NCBI GenBank assembly: GCA_902787575.1
Contig: CADAGX010000015.1
Location: 114,743-178,742 of the forward strand
Length of the DNA stretch: 64,000 nucleotides
Source: an uncultured Bacteroidales bacterium
Lineage (GTDB): Bacteria; Bacteroidota; Bacteroidia; Bacteroidales; Bacteroidaceae
Direction of reading: 5' to 3'
Notes under the pieces: generated by a model
What the model saw: the letters and a program-made list of their open reading frames with translations, nothing else
The model's database searches: none
What the model was told of the DNA's origin: nothing
Shown: in pieces, positions 60,804-64,000 of the stretch
How the letters are laid out: every line of letters begins with the position of its first letter
Numbering within the stretch: position 1 is the stretch's first letter
Made by a program: the position numbers and the translations under genes

Positions 60804-62101
60804 GTCATCACAAGGAGATTCTGCGGCTGGCGCTGCCGTCTGTCGTCACAAACATCACGGTGCCACTGCTGGCGCTGGCCGACACAGCCATCGTAGGCCA
60901 CCTGGGACAGGCAGCATTCATCGGTGCAACGGCCATCGGCGGAACCATCTTCAGCATGATTTACTGGATATTTGCCTTCCTGCGCATGGGTACCACAGGT
61001 CTGGTGGCTCAGGCTCGCGGCAGGCAAGACCGGTCGGAGGCTCGCACAATTCTGGTTCGCGCCCTACGTCTGTCGGTCTGCATCAGCACGTTGCTGCTGA
61101 TACTACAGATGCCAATCCTACGTGTGGCGCTCTATTTCATGGCGCCCGCGCCCGAAGTCTCGCAGCTCGCCTCGCTGTATTTCCGAATCGTCGTTTGGGG
61201 AGCGCCGGCAGTACTGGCACAATACGTACTTACGGGCTGGTACATCGGAGAGCAGGACACGCGCTCGCCCATGTTGGTGGCGCTGGCGCAAAACCTGCTC
61301 AACGTGGCGCTGAGCCTGACACTGGTGTACGTAGCACGAATGGGCTTTGCCGGCGTAGCCATGGGCACCGTCCTCTCGCAATGGGCAGGTCTGCTCTTTG
61401 CCATCGGGCTGCTACGCCCATACATCCGAGGGGCAAAAAGTTCGCTGCCACCTGTCGATACCACAGAGACGGCCACCTGGCGCCAGATGCTACGCGTGAA
61501 CAGCGACATTTTCCTGCGCACGGTTTGCCTTGTGGCGGTGACCGTCAGTTTTACAGCCGCAGGCAGCCGACAGGGCGAACTCACGCTGTCGGCCAACATG
61601 CTGCTGATGCAACTTTTTATCCTCTATTCCTACTTTACCGACGGGCTGGCCAATGCCGCCGAAGCGTTGGCCGGAAAATGGGACGGCGCAGGCTGCCGCC
61701 GCGAACTGCACCAGACGGTGCGCTGCCTGTTTGCGCAGGGCGCTGTCGTGTCGGCCGCCTTCTGCCTGCTCTACCTGCTGGGCGGACGAACGCTGCTGGC
61801 GCTGCTCACCAACGTGGAAACCGTGCGGCTGACAGCTGCCACCTATCTGCCCTGGGCGTCGTTGATACCCATAGTGGCGCTGCCGGCAATGGTGTGGGAC
61901 GGAGTTTTCATCGGACTGACATGGACGCGGGGAATGCTTGGCAGCATGTTTCTGGCCATGTGCCTCTTCTTCGCTCTGCTGACGTGCTGCCAGCAGTTGG
62001 GCAACCACGCGCTGTGGCTGGCTTTCGACAGCTACCTTCTGGCGCGCGGCACGATACAAACCTGCTATGTAATCAGAAAATCAAATCGTCATGAATTTTA
62101 A
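60800..62101 (+). CDS. MATE family efflux transporter
   Basis: 433 residues with about twelve membrane helices. EILRLALPSVVTNITVPLLALADTAIVGHLGQAAFIGATAIGG is a typical MATE start, close to DinF-type members (LADTAIVGHLG). Polar residues in YSYFTDGLANAAEALAGKW fit the second half. It exports cations, drugs or metabolites using Na+ or H+ gradients; substrates are unknown. It overlaps the zinc-ribbon gene by 4 bases and the DUF4491 gene by 11 bases. Confidence 0.93.
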   Translation: MSHHKEILRLALPSVVTNITVPLLALADTAIVGHLGQAAFIGATAIGGTIFSMIYWIFAFLRMGTTGLVAQARGRQDRSEARTILVRALRLSVCISTLLLILQMPILRVALYFMAPAPEVSQLASLYFRIVVWGAPAVLAQYVLTGWYIGEQDTRSPMLVALAQNLLNVALSLTLVYVARMGFAGVAMGTVLSQWAGLLFAIGLLRPYIRGAKSSLPPVDTTETATWRQMLRVNSDIFLRTVCLVAVTVSFTAAGSRQGELTLSANMLLMQLFILYSYFTDGLANAAEALAGKWDGAGCRRELHQTVRCLFAQGAVVSAAFCLLYLLGGRTLLALLTNVETVRLTAATYLPWASLIPIVALPAMVWDGVFIGLTWTRGMLGSMFLAMCLFFALLTCCQQLGNHALWLAFDSYLLARGTIQTCYVIRKSNRHEF

Positions 62102-62405
62102 CGGCATACTCATCGGGCTGGGGACCTTCCTCATCATTGGGATTTTTCATCCCCTCGTGATAAAATCTGAATACCACTTCGGCCGTCGCATCTGGCTGGC
62201 GTTCTTTTTGGGCGGCCTCGTGTTCTGCGCGCTCAGCCTCTTCTGCAAAAACCAGATTGCAAGCATACTGTTGGGAGTTGCGGCCTTCTCTGCCTTCTGG
62301 GGCATAGGCGAAGTGTTCCACCAGCACAAGCGGGTGCAACGCGGATGGTTCCCCATGAATCCAAAACGGAAAGCCGACTACGAAAAACCTGCGGGCGAGA
62401 AATAA
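62091..62405 (+). CDS. DUF4491 family small membrane protein
   Basis: 104 residues with three hydrophobic segments (GILIGLGTFLIIGIFHPLVI, IWLAFFLGGLVFCALSLF, IASILLGVAAFSAFWGIGEV) and a basic C-terminus (HKRVQRGWFPMNPKRKADYEK). This matches DUF4491, a short family in Bacteroidetes and Firmicutes. No function is known. It is last in the dnaN-to-MATE gene run. Confidence 0.85.
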   Translation: MNFNGILIGLGTFLIIGIFHPLVIKSEYHFGRRIWLAFFLGGLVFCALSLFCKNQIASILLGVAAFSAFWGIGEVFHQHKRVQRGWFPMNPKRKADYEKPAGEK

Positions 62406-62422
62406 AATTCCACCTCGTGGAA
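62404..62422 (-). terminator. Probable terminator of the cytidine deaminase gene
   Basis: On the minus strand TTCCAC-GAG-GTGGAA (62422-62408) is followed by TTTTATTT, reaching into the DUF4491 stop codon. Confidence 0.55.
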
Positions 62423-62448
62423 AAAATTTTCTCACGCGCCGAAAGAGA

Positions 62449-62467
62449 AAAACTACACGTCGCTTGG
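62449..62467. repeat. Phased palindromic repeat, locus H (single clear unit)
   Basis: AAACTACACGTCGC lies between the convergent DUF4491 and cytidine deaminase genes. A faint second unit (CTCACGCG) stands 22 bp to its left. Confidence 0.5.
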
Positions 62468-62485
62468 CAGGCGGCCCAACGCGTC

Positions 62486-62965
62486 CTAACGCATATTCTC
62501 GGCCACAAAGTGCAGCGGCAGCAGCGACTTGGCGTCTGGCAAGACGTGAATGCCGTCTTCGCCATAGAGCAGAATGCGCATGGGACGGCCGAAACGATGT
62601 TCCGTCTCGAGTATCACCTGCCGGCACGCGCCACACGGCGTAATTGGCGCAGCCAGGAAATGTCCCTTCGTCTGCGCGGCGATGGCCAGCGCCACGACAG
62701 ATTGCTCGGGATGCTGCGCCGCAGCTGCATACAACGCAGTCCGTTCTGCACACATGCCAGAAGGAAATGCTGCGGCCTCCTGATTGCTGCCGCAGAAGAT
62801 CGTGCCGTCAGAAAGACGTGCCGCGGCGCCGACCTGAAAGTTCGAGTAAGGAGCAAAACTCGTCTCGGTGGCCCGCTTGGCGGCATTCACCAATTCCAAA
62901 TCCTCGGCCGAGAGTTCCTCGGGACTATACACAACAATATGGCTGACAACGTCGTATTTCTTCAT
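62486..62965 (-). CDS. cdd: Cytidine deaminase
   Basis: 159 residues, the tetrameric zinc type. Zinc and catalytic residues are in GMCAERTALYAAA (C, E) and PITPCGACRQVILE (two Cys); YSNFQVGAAARLSDGTIFCGSNQEAAAFPS is the substrate region. It deaminates cytidine and deoxycytidine for pyrimidine salvage. A -7 box TATATTTG (63001-62994, minus strand) lies 29 bases upstream of the start, back to back with the promoter of the glucosaminidase gene. Confidence 0.95.
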   Translation of the reverse strand: MKKYDVVSHIVVYSPEELSAEDLELVNAAKRATETSFAPYSNFQVGAAARLSDGTIFCGSNQEAAAFPSGMCAERTALYAAAAQHPEQSVVALAIAAQTKGHFLAAPITPCGACRQVILETEHRFGRPMRILLYGEDGIHVLPDAKSLLPLHFVAENMR

Positions 62966-62993
62966 ATCATACGAAATAATCGATTTTTCACGG

Positions 62994-63001
62994 CAAATAT
63001 A
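62994..63001 (-). promoter_or_regulatory. -7 element of the cdd promoter
   Basis: TATATTTG on the minus strand; no strong -33 box is seen. Confidence 0.4.
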
Positions 63002-63033
63002 CGCAAACTTTTCCTTTTACCATAATTTTTTCG

Positions 63034-63041
63034 TAACTTTG
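63034..63041 (+). promoter_or_regulatory. -7 element of the glucosaminidase promoter
   Basis: TAACTTTG, 20 bases before the ATG at 63062; only a weak T-rich -33 region lies upstream. Confidence 0.5.
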
Positions 63042-63061
63042 CGGCCCTATATCACAGGTTT

Positions 63062-63970
63062 ATGAAAAATCTCAGAGCCTTCATCCTCTCGCTTCTGATG
63101 TCCGCGGCCACAATTGTCTGCGCCCAGCGGACAAATCAGGCGTATTGGACCTACATTGACACGTATAAAAATCTGGCTATCGAACAGATGCAGAAATATC
63201 GCATACCCGCCAGCATCACGCTGGCACAAGGTTTGCTGGAAAGTGCAGCCGGACGCAGCACGCTGGCCACCGAGGCCAACAACCACTTCGGCATAAAAGT
63301 GGGAAACTGGTCGGGGCCCTACGTACTGCGAAACGACGATGCGCCGAACGAGAAGTTCCGCAAATACAAATCAGCGCGTGAATCGTACGAAGACCACTCG
63401 CGCTTTCTGCAGGGCAGAAGGTATCAGGCACTTTTTCAGCTCGACATTACAGATTACAAAGGGTGGGCACACGGCCTGAAAAAGGCCGGATACGCCACGA
63501 ATCCCGTCTATGCAGAGAGTCTCATACATATTATTGAGATGTACAACCTGCAGCAGTTCGACCGCAAGCAGACAAAAACGACGCGCGAAACGCTGAAACT
63601 GCCCGCCAACGACTTCTTTGACCGCCACACCGTCTATAAAAACAACAAAAACTACTTCATAATTGTGGAAGTGGGTGACGATATGGCCACCATAAGCCGT
63701 CAGACCGGCGTAAGCCTGCGCAAACTTTACAGCTACAACGACCTGCCGCGCGATTATGCCCCGACGCAGGGCGATATTCTCTACCTACAGAAAAAACGCA
63801 AGCAGGCGTCGAAGGCATTCAAGCACTACCCCATCCACATTGTGGAGCGCAACCAGAGCATCTTCGACGTGGCGCAGCTCTATGGCATAAGGCTGAAAAA
63901 TCTCTACGAACTGAACCAACTCGGACCGGAATACGTGCCACAGGTGGGCGACATACTGCGTATCCGCTAA
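63062..63970 (+). CDS. Exported N-acetylglucosaminidase with LysM domains
   Basis: 302 residues. Signal peptide MKNLRAFILSLLMSAATIVCAQ. The GH73-type glucosaminidase domain (residues ~30-165) has ITLAQGLLESAAGRSTLATEANNHFGIKV, with the catalytic Glu in LLESAAG, then YKSARESYEDHSRFLQGRRYQALF. Two LysM modules follow (FIIVEVGDDMATISRQTGVSLRKLYSYNDL and HIVERNQSIFDVAQLYGIRLKNLYELNQL), which bind peptidoglycan. It remodels the cell wall. The stop lies 30 bases before the window end. Confidence 0.93.
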   Translation: MKNLRAFILSLLMSAATIVCAQRTNQAYWTYIDTYKNLAIEQMQKYRIPASITLAQGLLESAAGRSTLATEANNHFGIKVGNWSGPYVLRNDDAPNEKFRKYKSARESYEDHSRFLQGRRYQALFQLDITDYKGWAHGLKKAGYATNPVYAESLIHIIEMYNLQQFDRKQTKTTRETLKLPANDFFDRHTVYKNNKNYFIIVEVGDDMATISRQTGVSLRKLYSYNDLPRDYAPTQGDILYLQKKRKQASKAFKHYPIHIVERNQSIFDVAQLYGIRLKNLYELNQLGPEYVPQVGDILRIR

Positions 63971-64000
63971 ACCAAAGGCCGCAAACAGAAATCACACGTA

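Overview
This 64 kb window looks like chromosomal DNA of a member of the Bacteroidales, most probably Prevotellaceae. The evidence is a trp operon in the order B-E-G-D-C-F-A, a mutY-ssb-gldE cluster, a serine palmitoyltransferase for sphingolipids, a Rho factor with a long charged N-terminal insertion, a streptopain-like C10 protease, several Bacteroidetes-specific DUF families, and promoters of the Bacteroidetes type (TTTG, about 19-21 bases, TAnnTTTG). Nearly all of it is core genome. I see no insertion sequence, prophage, CRISPR array or rRNA operon.

Layout. 1-4603 (+): the end of a Crp/Fnr regulator, an M3 oligopeptidase, dCMP deaminase and an S41 C-terminal processing protease, tightly packed. 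4708-6303 (-): an exported FAD-dependent oxidoreductase. 6431-6879 (-): a tRNA array, Gly(GCC), Leu(CAG), Leu(GAG), a deleted Gly remnant and a second identical Leu(CAG). 7039-10334 (-): carboxynorspermidine decarboxylase, a PCMD-like secreted protein and a BamA/TamA-type outer-membrane barrel. 10603-20530 (-): RseC-RnfB-C-D-G-E-A, then galE and a 1060-residue C10 cysteine protease, all in one direction. 20918-22918 (+): ispE and a secreted Gly/Ser/Arg repeat protein. 22919-25330: a lipid kinase divergent from serine palmitoyltransferase. 25434-27376: a DbpA-like helicase and a small exported protein. 27609-34086 (+): the complete tryptophan operon. 34142-36982 (-): mutY, ssb, gldE. 37164-38900 (+): a tiny basic protein and RNase E/G. 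39035-40951 (-): Uup. 41134-50232 (+): rho, a TlpA-like thioredoxin protein and a tripartite RND efflux operon. 50475-50912 (-): a DUF3127 protein with an SSB-like tail. 51051-62405 (+): dnaN, an exonuclease, coaBC, DUF4835, recN, a pseudoprotease-TPR protein, tilS, a zinc-ribbon membrane protein, a MATE transporter and DUF4491. 62486-63970: cytidine deaminase and a LysM glucosaminidase.

The most unusual signal is a family of short phased repeats. Imperfect palindromes with a YAC-N2-GTR core (for example CTACACGTCGC, GCGACGCGTCGC, AAACCACACGTGGTTT) recur every 21-22 bp in small arrays of two to five units. They lie in at least seven intergenic or promoter regions (4634, 10426, 20727, 27436, 38970, 50293, 62449). 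One array is in frame in the 3' end of mutY, and a weaker candidate lies in trpC. The two-turn spacing and the paired changes in the half-sites suggest an ordered protein-binding array or a structured mobile repeat. I do not recognise it as a described element.

Start codons were often moved inward from the longest open frame, using signal peptides, promoter positions and family-like N-termini. Family names come from motif recognition by eye, without database searches.
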